Source: Flammeovirga sp. SJP92 (GTDB lineage: Bacteria > Bacteroidota > Bacteroidia > Cytophagales > Flammeovirgaceae). Taken from it: a stretch of 64,000 nucleotides of DNA. A model generated the notes under the pieces. It was not told the DNA's origin. It made no database searches and saw only the letters and a program-made list of their open reading frames with translations. The stretch is taken from contig NZ_LQAQ01000046.1 of the NCBI RefSeq assembly GCF_001583495.1, forward strand, positions 27,063-91,062. The letters are read 5' to 3'. Below, piece by piece: positions 25,615 through 33,386 of this stretch. The position numbers and the translations under genes are program-made. Numbering within the stretch: position 1 is the first letter of the stretch; each line of letters opens with the position of its first letter.

Positions 25615-26415
25615 ATGGACCATCAATATCCCAAAAGAATTGTTTGCCTTACAGATGAAGTCACCGAATGGTTATATCTGTTAGGCGAACAAGACAGAAT
25701 AGTGGGAATTTCTGCATTTGCAGACCGACCTGAAGAAGCTAAAAAAGAAAAACCAATGGTATGTGGTTTTACGGGTGCAAACTATAAGAAAATACTAGCC
25801 ACTCAGCCTGATTTAGTCATTGGTTTCTCTGATCTTCAAGCAGATATAGCTTCAAGACTTATAAAAGAGGGAATCCCTACATTAATTACTAATCAACGTT
25901 CGATTTCTGAAATCATCAACACGTTAATGATGATTGCTAGAATGGTTGGAGCTGATGAAAAAGCTAAAGTCATTTTAGAACACATGAATAGTGCAATTGC
26001 GGAAGCGAAAAGTTTCAGTGCATCACTTCAAAGAAAACCTAAAATCTATTTTGAAGAGTGGGATGACCCCATTATTACGGGCATTCAATGGGTATCTGAA
26101 ATCATTACGCTTTGTGGTGGTGAAGATGCATTTATTGAACATGCTGAAGAACAAGGTGCTCAAGGTAGAGTATTGGCTAGTTTCGAACCCGTTGTAAAGA
26201 AAAATCCAGACATTGGCTTGTTTTGCTGGTGCGGGAAAAAATTTGATAAAGAAGCTGTACTAAAAAGACCTAATATTCAATCCATTTCCTTTTTCAAAAA
26301 TAATGAGATACATGAAGTAGATCCAATTTTCATGTTGCAACCTGGACCTGCCACTATCATAGAAGGAATTCCTTATATGATAGACATCATAAAGCAATGG
26401 AACAGTAAGAACTAA
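25615..26415 (+). CDS. BtuF-like helical-backbone metal-receptor protein without signal peptide
   Basis: This 266-residue protein is a periplasmic-binding-protein fold of the cobalamin/siderophore class. Signs are KRIVCLTDEVTEWLYLLGEQDRIVGIS at the start (residues 7-33), the domain-linking helix, a central WDDPIITGIQWVSEIITLCGGEDAF segment and PGPATIIEG at the end. The sequence starts directly with the first strand, so no signal peptide or lipobox is seen and the protein should stay in the cytoplasm. No btuC/btuD-like gene is adjacent. It may bind corrinoid or another metal complex inside the cell. It lies 23 bp after the 7TMR sensor gene. Confidence 0.8.
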   Translation: MDHQYPKRIVCLTDEVTEWLYLLGEQDRIVGISAFADRPEEAKKEKPMVCGFTGANYKKILATQPDLVIGFSDLQADIASRLIKEGIPTLITNQRSISEIINTLMMIARMVGADEKAKVILEHMNSAIAEAKSFSASLQRKPKIYFEEWDDPIITGIQWVSEIITLCGGEDAFIEHAEEQGAQGRVLASFEPVVKKNPDIGLFCWCGKKFDKEAVLKRPNIQSISFFKNNEIHEVDPIFMLQPGPATIIEGIPYMIDIIKQWNSKN

Positions 26416-26545
26416 TTCAATGTTTCTGGGGATGAAATTAAAGATTACTTTTGCCTCTTTTTCTAACACTGTGTTTACCTCATATCATTAAGAAATACTT
26501 AAGATTTTATTTGATTTCAGTAATTAAAAACTGATATATAATAAG

Positions 26546-26553
26546 TAAATTTG
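26546..26553 (+). promoter_or_regulatory. -7 box of the PFL-activase gene
   Basis: TAAATTTG fits TAnnTTTG exactly and lies 23 bp before the ATG. A short inverted repeat TCAGT/ACTGA (26517-26534) stands just upstream and could be an operator half. Confidence 0.5.
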
Positions 26554-26576
26554 TTTAGAAAAAACGAAAATTATAT

Positions 26577-27356
26577 ATGAGCACTTTCCCACAACAAGAT
26601 CCATCTATCTTAAATGATAAAGACCCTGAATTGTTAAGAATTCATTCCATTGAGACTTTCGGTACACACGACGGCCCAGGAATACGTTTTATTGTCTTTG
26701 TACAAGGCTGTCAATTTAGATGTCTTTACTGCCATAATCCTGATACTTTTGATGTAAAAGGAGGAAAGCATATACAGTTAGATGAAATTGAGAAAAGAGT
26801 ATTAAGACAACGTCCTTATTTTGGTGATGAAGGTGGAATCACAGTTTCAGGTGGGGAACCATTATTGCATCGTAAAAAGTTAATTACACTTTTCAAAAGA
26901 TTAAAAGAACAGGGTATCCATACTTGTTTAGATTCAAATGGTCGACTTGTAAATAAGGAAGTGGAAGAGCTTTTGGAATACACAGATTTATTGATGTTGG
27001 ATGTGAAGCATATCAATGACGATTGGCATCATAAATTAACAACGGTATCTAACTCAGCAACTTTAAAACTTGCTGAAATGAGAGAGAAACAAGGTAAACC
27101 AATGTGGATCCGTTATGTTCTTGTGCCGGGTTGGTCTGATCAAGAAGAGTACCTTCATGAGCTAGGACAGTTTTTCAAAGACTATAAAACAGTTGAGAAA
27201 ATTGAAATTCAGCCTTACCACAAATTAGGTGTACACAAATGGGAAGCTTTGGGCTTGAAGTATGACTTAGAAGGTGTCAATCCTCCAACAGCTGAAGAAA
27301 TAGAAAAAGCAAAGAATATCTTTGCTCAGTATTTTAAAGAAGTACATGTCAACTAG
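26577..27356 (+). CDS. pflA: Pyruvate formate-lyase activating enzyme (radical SAM)
   Basis: This 259-residue radical SAM protein has the [4Fe-4S] motif Cys45, Cys49, Cys52 in QGCQFRCLYCHNPD, a preceding THDGPGIRFIVF typical of glycyl-radical activases, and the SGGEPL SAM-binding motif. It uses SAM to form the glycyl radical on a formate-lyase type enzyme for anaerobic pyruvate cleavage. No pflB or formate transporter lies next to it, unlike the usual arrangement, so its partner must be elsewhere. Its stop is 6 bp from the stop of the convergent NUDIX gene, with no hairpin between. Confidence 0.9.
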   Translation: MSTFPQQDPSILNDKDPELLRIHSIETFGTHDGPGIRFIVFVQGCQFRCLYCHNPDTFDVKGGKHIQLDEIEKRVLRQRPYFGDEGGITVSGGEPLLHRKKLITLFKRLKEQGIHTCLDSNGRLVNKEVEELLEYTDLLMLDVKHINDDWHHKLTTVSNSATLKLAEMREKQGKPMWIRYVLVPGWSDQEEYLHELGQFFKDYKTVEKIEIQPYHKLGVHKWEALGLKYDLEGVNPPTAEEIEKAKNIFAQYFKEVHVN

Positions 27357-27362
27357 GCTAGA

Positions 27363-27881
27363 TTAACCTGCTGACTCAATATATTTAGATACAATAGCCT
27401 TTATGGACGTTAAGCCAATGGTTGTTGTATCTATTTTTTTGGGAGCGATAAATTCTACACTTACCACATCATCATTGGCTTGAAGAGGGGATAAGTCCTT
27501 TACCTTTGCTTTGAAAACCATATCTAAAGTATAGTAATCAATTTCTTTATATGTATAAGTATTTGGAAAACTACAGAAATAATCTAGATCAGAAATTTCC
27601 AAATTCAATTCTTCCTTAATTTCTCTTATTGCTGCATCTTCAACCTTTTCATTAATATCAACAAAACCTCCAGGTAAGTCATAGGTTCCTTTGAAGGGAT
27701 CAAATTTTCTAACCGTCAACAACAATTCTCCTTTTGGATTTGTAATAAGAACCGCTACTGCAGCTGAAGCATTGATGTAAAAATCAAAACCACAATCTGA
27801 ACAGACAAAATGTTTAGTTTGAAAGTGGATAGTGTTGCTTTGACATTTTGGACAAGTTTTAAAATGCTCCTTAATATGCAT
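27363..27881 (-). CDS. NUDIX hydrolase with N-terminal zinc ribbon
   Basis: I start at ATG 27881, which overlaps the stop of the upstream gene by one base (TAATG); an earlier in-frame start at 27959 adds Cys-rich non-conserved residues. The 172-residue product has a zinc ribbon (CPKC and CSDC, about residues 9-33) followed by a NUDIX domain with the full box GGFVDINEKVEDAAIREIKEEL. Such proteins hydrolyse nucleoside-diphosphate derivatives, often NADH-like pyrophosphates; substrate unknown here. It is the last gene of the minus-strand operon. Confidence 0.85.
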   Translation of the reverse strand: MHIKEHFKTCPKCQSNTIHFQTKHFVCSDCGFDFYINASAAVAVLITNPKGELLLTVRKFDPFKGTYDLPGGFVDINEKVEDAAIREIKEELNLEISDLDYFCSFPNTYTYKEIDYYTLDMVFKAKVKDLSPLQANDDVVSVEFIAPKKIDTTTIGLTSIKAIVSKYIESAG

Positions 27882-28972
27882 TATATGATTAGTTTTAAGG
27901 TTCTTAAGATTGCAATTCCAAAAGTTACTGCAATAAAGAAAAATGCAAATGCAACCCAACCTGGACTCGCTAAAATTGTAAAAAGGATTTGAGTATTTTC
28001 TCTTTCTAATGCAATTTGTTTTTCCGCTTCCTGCAAATTCGGAAGCTTAACATCTGTCAAGTGATTAGAAAGCTGATCAAGAATATTATTTTTAATTGCT
28101 CCTTCAAGACCGTAAATAATGATACTTTTATCGTATTGACGGGCAAGCGTAATGTACTTGCAGGTTTCATCCCAATTCAAAACCCTGTCATTTTCAATAT
28201 TACTTAATGGTTTTGTTTTATTTGCTGATCCAATGAGAATTGTTGAAAAACCAGGTTGATATTCTTTTAACTGAGCAAGTGTCAAGGAAGATGAAGGTTC
28301 ATAAGAATTAAAAATAGATAACACCTCTTGATCATTCAAAATGTTGAATGTACCCGTAATCTGCTTCCAAGTCTCTACATTTACTTCTCTGCTATCTACC
28401 TCATAAGGAGATATAATACTTACCAATTTTAGATTATCCCCTTTAGAAAGGGCTCTTAAGCGAGCGTAATTTAAATCTCCGTGTTCTTGTACTGAACCGC
28501 TAATCAATCTTTTAAGTATTACTTTACTAATCGAAAGAGGACCATTTTCTACAATTCTTGTATCTGTTCCATAAGGAGCTAAGCTTAATGTTAGAGACTC
28601 CCATGAAAGTTGATTGGAAAGTGTCCATTCTCTAAACTTTTCATAACGTTTCAGCACTGCCGATCCATTATGTGCATTAGGCCAATAGTGTTCTCCCTTG
28701 GACAATAGTAACCAGGCATGACAATTTATTCCATTATTTTGGAAGATTTTCAATGCTTCAACTCTCTCTGAAGAAAAGTCAGTCAAACCAATATAAATAT
28801 TAGCACCTAATTCTTTTAACTTACTTATGTTAGTAGAATCTTTGGCTAATTCTAGAAGTTTAAATCCTTGAATTTCTGTCATAAAATCAATCTGAATTGA
28901 TTTTTCTGCGTGAGCGAAATTTAAAAGTAAACTAAGAAAATAAAGTAAGACTGTAAGTTTGATTTTTTGCAT
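27881..28972 (-). CDS. Exported protein with C-terminal membrane anchor, unknown function
   Basis: This 363-residue protein has a signal peptide (cleavage near AHA), about 300 residues of mixed alpha/beta sequence and a C-terminal hydrophobic segment (VAFAFFFIAVTFGIAILRTL). The pattern of alternating strands and helices (ANIYIGLTDF, NCHAWLLLSKG, SLTLSLAPYGTD, SIIIYGLEGAI) suggests a TIM-barrel-like fold, but I recognise no family or active-site motif. The topology puts the main domain in the periplasm. It is translationally coupled to the NUDIX gene (TAATG). Confidence 0.7.
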   Translation of the reverse strand: MQKIKLTVLLYFLSLLLNFAHAEKSIQIDFMTEIQGFKLLELAKDSTNISKLKELGANIYIGLTDFSSERVEALKIFQNNGINCHAWLLLSKGEHYWPNAHNGSAVLKRYEKFREWTLSNQLSWESLTLSLAPYGTDTRIVENGPLSISKVILKRLISGSVQEHGDLNYARLRALSKGDNLKLVSIISPYEVDSREVNVETWKQITGTFNILNDQEVLSIFNSYEPSSSLTLAQLKEYQPGFSTILIGSANKTKPLSNIENDRVLNWDETCKYITLARQYDKSIIIYGLEGAIKNNILDQLSNHLTDVKLPNLQEAEKQIALERENTQILFTILASPGWVAFAFFFIAVTFGIAILRTLKLII

Positions 28973-29023
28973 AAGGGATTTAAAAAAAATTCAACATTAA
29001 CTTACTAATGTTTTCACAAAGGA

Positions 29024-29515
29024 TCAAGGTAATTTTCGAATAGTTACATCCAATACCTGTGCCTGACTGTTTTTCCCTAGTTTATAATTTTTCCAGAAAA
29101 ATGGACGCATTGCAAACGCCAAAGCCCAAAATGCAGCACCTTGAATGAAATGTTGGGTTTGATCATATTGAGCATCACCTACAACAGGATGAACAGCTCC
29201 AGATATTAAGAAACCTGTACCAATCAAGCCAAAACCACCAAATAGTACTCTTGGATAAGCTCTTGGAAATTTGATTACTTCCACTTCTGATAAAGGAATT
29301 TCTGTTCCAGATTTATATAATACAAAAGAAGAATCCTTCAGAGCATGAATCTCGTCTTTATACACCGCTTTTTCTCCTTTCATTTTAAAGATGATTCGCT
29401 CACCTTCATATATTTTTTTTCTATTGCGACCGTAATTATCAACTGCCAAAAACTTTTGTGCAAAAAGTGGGGCAGTGGTTAAGAATAAGAAAAACAGAAG
29501 TATTGTCTTTTTCAT
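29024..29515 (-). CDS. Exported protein of unknown function following a porin gene
   Basis: This 163-residue protein has a clear signal peptide ending LFAQ. A beta-rich middle resembles small sensor-like strands (YEGERIIFKMKGEKAVYKDEI, SSFVLYKSGTEIPLSEVEVI), and two hydrophobic Gly-rich segments follow (LFGGFGLIGTGFLISGAV, FIQGAAFWALAFAM). No family is recognised. It starts 17 bp after the stop of the putative porin and likely works with it in the envelope. Confidence 0.7.
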   Translation of the reverse strand: MKKTILLFFLFLTTAPLFAQKFLAVDNYGRNRKKIYEGERIIFKMKGEKAVYKDEIHALKDSSFVLYKSGTEIPLSEVEVIKFPRAYPRVLFGGFGLIGTGFLISGAVHPVVGDAQYDQTQHFIQGAAFWALAFAMRPFFWKNYKLGKNSQAQVLDVTIRKLP

Positions 29516-29532
29516 GATTTGTTATTTTAGGT

Positions 29533-31641
29533 TTATTCGAACATCAACCACCTTACACCATAAGAAATACCAAAACCTGGTCCCATATATCCTGGTGTGG
29601 CCCAATATCCACTAGCTTGATTAATAATGTTGAAAATATCTGCAACACGAACGAATACCATCGCTCTTCTCATTTTGAAGTTCACAAATAAATCCACGTT
29701 AATGTACCCTTCAGTTTCGTAATCATCCTGAATATGGTACTGCTGTGTCACAGGGTTATATGCCATTCCGTAATAAGAAGAAATGAACCTTGTATCCAAA
29801 CCAGTATAAACACTGATCATACCTTCGCGGAATTCTTTGAAATAAGAAATCTCATAAGTGGCGAAGATGTCTGGTGTTGGCATCACATCCTGATGTGAAT
29901 TTTGAGTATAAATGATTTCAGCAATCTGTTGTAAACTTCCAAGTCTTAATTTGAATCGTGTACCATATCGGCTGTAAGTTAAAGCCTCATTATGCTGTTG
30001 TGGTCTAGCAAATTTATCGTAGTAAATATAGTTGTTGATATTATTCAGCTCTCCAAAAATTTCCACATTTCCTCTTTCTCCCAATGGAAGTTGAGGAGCC
30101 ACATATATCTGCTGTTTTGCAATAGGATCCTTTTTCTCATTCCATGACATAAATACAGTAGTAAAATGCTGTGCCATAAGAGGAGCTAAAGTCCTTTCTA
30201 AAGTAAAGCCACCTTTTAAATACTTAGCATCTACCTTTGCATTAATGTTATAAGCATCCCCATTTAACATTTCAAATTCAGCATGACCTGTTACAGCTCC
30301 AAGGTTTTTCGGTAATAAAAATTCAACATCACCACCCACAAAAAGTTGATTATCTACAGGAACAGGTAGGAAATCTTGAGCCGTTCTTTGTTGGTATTTC
30401 TGATACCTGTAACGCATAAAACCTGACCAGAATGTAGGTCCTAATCTACTTTTTACACCTAGTTTGTTATCAATGTATTGGTGTTCCAAACTTACATACG
30501 GCTGATCTCCGTAATCATAATCTGAAGCAATAGGTAGGTTAGCATCTGGATTATTCAAAACAGAATCCGGCAACAACCGTAGATTCTCTACTGTATAATC
30601 ATTAAACTGATCATAGTAGGCTCGATTTGTTGAGATCGTTCCAGTTGTATTACTGTACTGATATCTATATTGATTTCTTGTGAATTCATGAAAGACTTGA
30701 AGCTTTGCAGTATCAACTAAAGCATATTGATGATAGAGGTGATAGTTATAATTCCATTTGAAAGAAGAAGCTCCTTCTGGAAAATAGTTGGTTAATTGAC
30801 CTCTACCTAATCGGAATAAATCATCAAGAGTAGTTTCGTCATTTACAATTTCAGGTGTGTTAATACCACCTGTTTCAGCTCCTTCATGGAAGTATTGATA
30901 ATAACTGGCTAGTGCTTTATATCTATTATTTTCACTTTCGTATCTTGTATTCAAACCAAACCCAGTATGCTGTTGAGCGTTGTAAGAATTACTGATCTTA
31001 TCACGTCCAACAATATAGGGTTCACTATATCTCTGAAAGAGCATACCGACAGACCAATAAGGGTCAATGTTATTGGATACTTTACCACCAACTTTACCTC
31101 TGTTATCCTGACCCACAACACCGTTGAAGTCTGTAACTGGAACATAAGAATTATAATATTCCCAATCATAAATATCTTGAGCATATAAATCAAAACCTGT
31201 TATACCAACAGTTTGTCCCAATTCATTGACAGGGCTTTCCCAATAGCTCCTTAGAGGAGAACCGTTGTTGCCCAATGTTTGATATCTGTAGCCATTTTGG
31301 CCATGTACATCATATCGGTGTAAGTGTGTATAAGAAGAGTCCATCATGTGTTCCTCAAAATGGATTTTATACCAATCATCCTGTTTTATGTACCAAGTAG
31401 TCTGAGGGCCTTTTAACCAAGAACTATCCTGTTCCAATACCACACCTTCTTTGTTGGGTTCTTCTTTGCCTTTTTCTTTTTCTTCCTCTTGTGCTAAAGC
31501 GTAATTAGAAATACTAAGAAAAGATAATATTATAAATAAAAGTTTTTTCAAGGTAGATTTAGATCGTAGATAAAATAATCGAGTTACTTTTCTAAGCACA
31601 TCAAAGTTAAATCTAATTCGTGATTTAAGATAATGTTTCAT
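29533..31641 (-). CDS. Putative porin (Porin_10-type outer-membrane barrel)
   Basis: This 702-residue protein is a long outer-membrane barrel of the kind annotated as putative porin in Bacteroidota. A Glu/Lys-rich stretch follows the signal (QEEEKEKGKEEPNKEG). The body has many aromatic-flanked strands (YHLYHQYALVDTAKLQVFHE, YVSLEHQYIDNKLGVKSRLG) and a C-terminal strand ending GVRWLMFE. The signal core (LLFIILSFLSISNYALAQ) lies 34 residues into the frame, so the first Met may be wrong; an in-frame TTG just before it is a possible start. It is the third gene of the minus-strand operon. Confidence 0.8.
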   Translation of the reverse strand: MKHYLKSRIRFNFDVLRKVTRLFYLRSKSTLKKLLFIILSFLSISNYALAQEEEKEKGKEEPNKEGVVLEQDSSWLKGPQTTWYIKQDDWYKIHFEEHMMDSSYTHLHRYDVHGQNGYRYQTLGNNGSPLRSYWESPVNELGQTVGITGFDLYAQDIYDWEYYNSYVPVTDFNGVVGQDNRGKVGGKVSNNIDPYWSVGMLFQRYSEPYIVGRDKISNSYNAQQHTGFGLNTRYESENNRYKALASYYQYFHEGAETGGINTPEIVNDETTLDDLFRLGRGQLTNYFPEGASSFKWNYNYHLYHQYALVDTAKLQVFHEFTRNQYRYQYSNTTGTISTNRAYYDQFNDYTVENLRLLPDSVLNNPDANLPIASDYDYGDQPYVSLEHQYIDNKLGVKSRLGPTFWSGFMRYRYQKYQQRTAQDFLPVPVDNQLFVGGDVEFLLPKNLGAVTGHAEFEMLNGDAYNINAKVDAKYLKGGFTLERTLAPLMAQHFTTVFMSWNEKKDPIAKQQIYVAPQLPLGERGNVEIFGELNNINNYIYYDKFARPQQHNEALTYSRYGTRFKLRLGSLQQIAEIIYTQNSHQDVMPTPDIFATYEISYFKEFREGMISVYTGLDTRFISSYYGMAYNPVTQQYHIQDDYETEGYINVDLFVNFKMRRAMVFVRVADIFNIINQASGYWATPGYMGPGFGISYGVRWLMFE

Positions 31642-31672
31642 TAAAAAAGATAAAATAGACTATGAAAAATGA

Positions 31673-32131
31673 CTATTTCAACCATTCATACATATCGTAA
31701 TGCTCTTTTGTCATTCCCATTGCTTTGTAGGTCTTTTGAGCTCTATCGTTATTTTTTTCAACATAAAGTCTTAGTCCCATAAGCTGATCAGATGATTCGA
31801 CTTCTTGTTTCACAAAATCATACATATCTCTGAAGATCCCTTTACGTCTATATTCTTGAATCACGAACAAGGAATGTATCCAAATTACATTCCCGCAACG
31901 CCAGTCTGACCATTCATATAAATTAAGCATAGAAGCAATACATTGTCCATTGTCTTCTACTATGACATATCTTCCGAGCGATTGGTTGTCAAAGATATGT
32001 TGAACTCCTTTTTTTACTGTCTCCAGATCAAGTTCAAAATCCTCCGTTTCCATTGCCATTTTCACTTGAAACTCAGCAATAGTTTGAATTAAACTTCTAT
32101 CTTTAGCGATCTTAATGGTATAATTAGACAT
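31673..32131 (-). CDS. GNAT-family N-acetyltransferase
   Basis: This 152-residue protein has GNAT motif A in WIHSLFVIQEYRRKGIFRDMYDFV (the QEYRRKG P-loop for acetyl-CoA) and motif B in LRLYVEKNNDRAQKTYKAMGM. The substrate is unknown. The start overlaps the end of the BrkB-family gene by 8 bp, and the porin gene follows after 31 bp, so all three are likely one transcript. Confidence 0.88.
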   Translation of the reverse strand: MSNYTIKIAKDRSLIQTIAEFQVKMAMETEDFELDLETVKKGVQHIFDNQSLGRYVIVEDNGQCIASMLNLYEWSDWRCGNVIWIHSLFVIQEYRRKGIFRDMYDFVKQEVESSDQLMGLRLYVEKNNDRAQKTYKAMGMTKEHYDMYEWLK

Positions 32132-33050
32132 CCTTATTTAATTTCTTTTGTTGAAGAATTCCATGCCCGTATTTGTGAGCATAGGCGTAGGTAAATTCTG
32201 CTCCATAAAACATCACCTGAACAGAATAAAAAGTCCAGGCCATTACTATAATAATAGGAGATCCAGCTCCCCAAGTAGAAGCCATTTCCATATGTGCTAG
32301 GTAATAACGTATACCGTATTGTCCTATTTGGAAAAGTATAGTGGTTACAATGCCACCTACAAATGCATCTGTCAATTTAATTTTCACATCAGGGATGAAT
32401 TTAAAGATCCCTGAAAATAAAGTGAATGAGATCGACATGGTTGTTAAGAACCGTATGACAGAAATAACTTGTATTGCCGCCACAGGTAACCATTCTTTTA
32501 AATATGAAGAGGCGAAACTAATCAACGTATCGATAGCAATCAGCATTAAAAAGATCATTCCGAGTCCTAAAACCATACAAAAAGCAATTAATCTATCCAT
32601 AATTAATTGCTTGATTTTAGCTTGGCTCTGTGGTACTTTCCAAAATTTATTTAATGCTACTTTGAGCGTATGAAATGAAAGAGTGGAGGTAAAAATCAAT
32701 GTCCCAATACTGATCAAAGTAGATACTGTATTGTCAATTTCCAATGCTGTTAAACTGTTGATCATAGATTCCATATGTCCAGCAACAACATCACCTGTAA
32801 TCAATTCTAACTCCTCAATCATATCTTCTTTGAGCCTATTTTCATCAAAAAACAAGCTTAATGCAGAAAACAGCAAGTTTAAGGCGGCAGGTAAAGATAT
32901 GATGGTATAATACGCTAATGAAGCTCCATAAATATAGGCATGATCTAAGTTAAATTCTTCCCATGCTTCAGTAATTAGCTCAAAAATTTCACTCAGTTTT
33001 CTCCAGATGAAGCTTTTTTGTAATATGTTAAAATATTTTTTGATACCCTG
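32124..33050 (-). CDS. YihY/BrkB-family inner-membrane protein, start codon unclear
   Basis: The family fold is clear: six hydrophobic segments, and an N-terminal part reading DHAYIYGASLAYYTIISLPAALN that matches the conserved AxxLAYYTLFSLPP signature of BrkB proteins. This conserved part lies upstream of the first standard start (TTG at 32876). Between the in-frame stop at 33053-33051 and that TTG there is no in-frame ATG, GTG or TTG. I therefore give the whole open frame (308 residues, the usual length). The true start may be a rare codon such as CTG (32996) or ATA, or the 5' end may carry a mutation. Function of the family is unknown. Confidence 0.7.
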   Translation of the reverse strand, partial: QGIKKYFNILQKSFIWRKLSEIFELITEAWEEFNLDHAYIYGASLAYYTIISLPAALNLLFSALSLFFDENRLKEDMIEELELITGDVVAGHMESMINSLTALEIDNTVSTLISIGTLIFTSTLSFHTLKVALNKFWKVPQSQAKIKQLIMDRLIAFCMVLGLGMIFLMLIAIDTLISFASSYLKEWLPVAAIQVISVIRFLTTMSISFTLFSGIFKFIPDVKIKLTDAFVGGIVTTILFQIGQYGIRYYLAHMEMASTWGAGSPIIIVMAWTFYSVQVMFYGAEFTYAYAHKYGHGILQQKKLNKDV

Positions 33051-33386
33051 TTATTTAAAAAGTGAAAAATTTAGTTTCAATTTATTCGACTGAAAATGAA
33101 TTTTTTCTAATAAAAAGTATTTAAATCAACGTAAAAATACAATTCTTGATTAAATTAGCACGTAAGTTAATGTATTTTTATACTAGAGCATGTTTGAAAC
33201 ATCTTTTTTAATGAAAATTCCTGAACTATAGTACGTGACTAAGATTATTTTGCTGATTATCGAAACAGAATTCAAGTTTAAATTATCTCTTCACTATCTT
33301 AGATTTAAGTTTTTTCTTAAACTGTTTACTTCAAATAAGCTTTTATCAGGTATGCTTTTTTGACTCAAACGAGAAAATTTACTCTT
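33051..33386. other. Divergent intergenic region, BrkB operon / WD40-caspase gene
   Basis: AT-rich, no gene seen. It must hold promoters in both directions, but I see no clean TAnnTTTG box on either strand with good spacing, nor any strong hairpin. Confidence 0.4.

Noticed and set aside
25615..26415. Cobalamin riboswitch before the BtuF-like gene
   Set aside because: Only 23 bp separate it from the upstream gene, too little for such an element.
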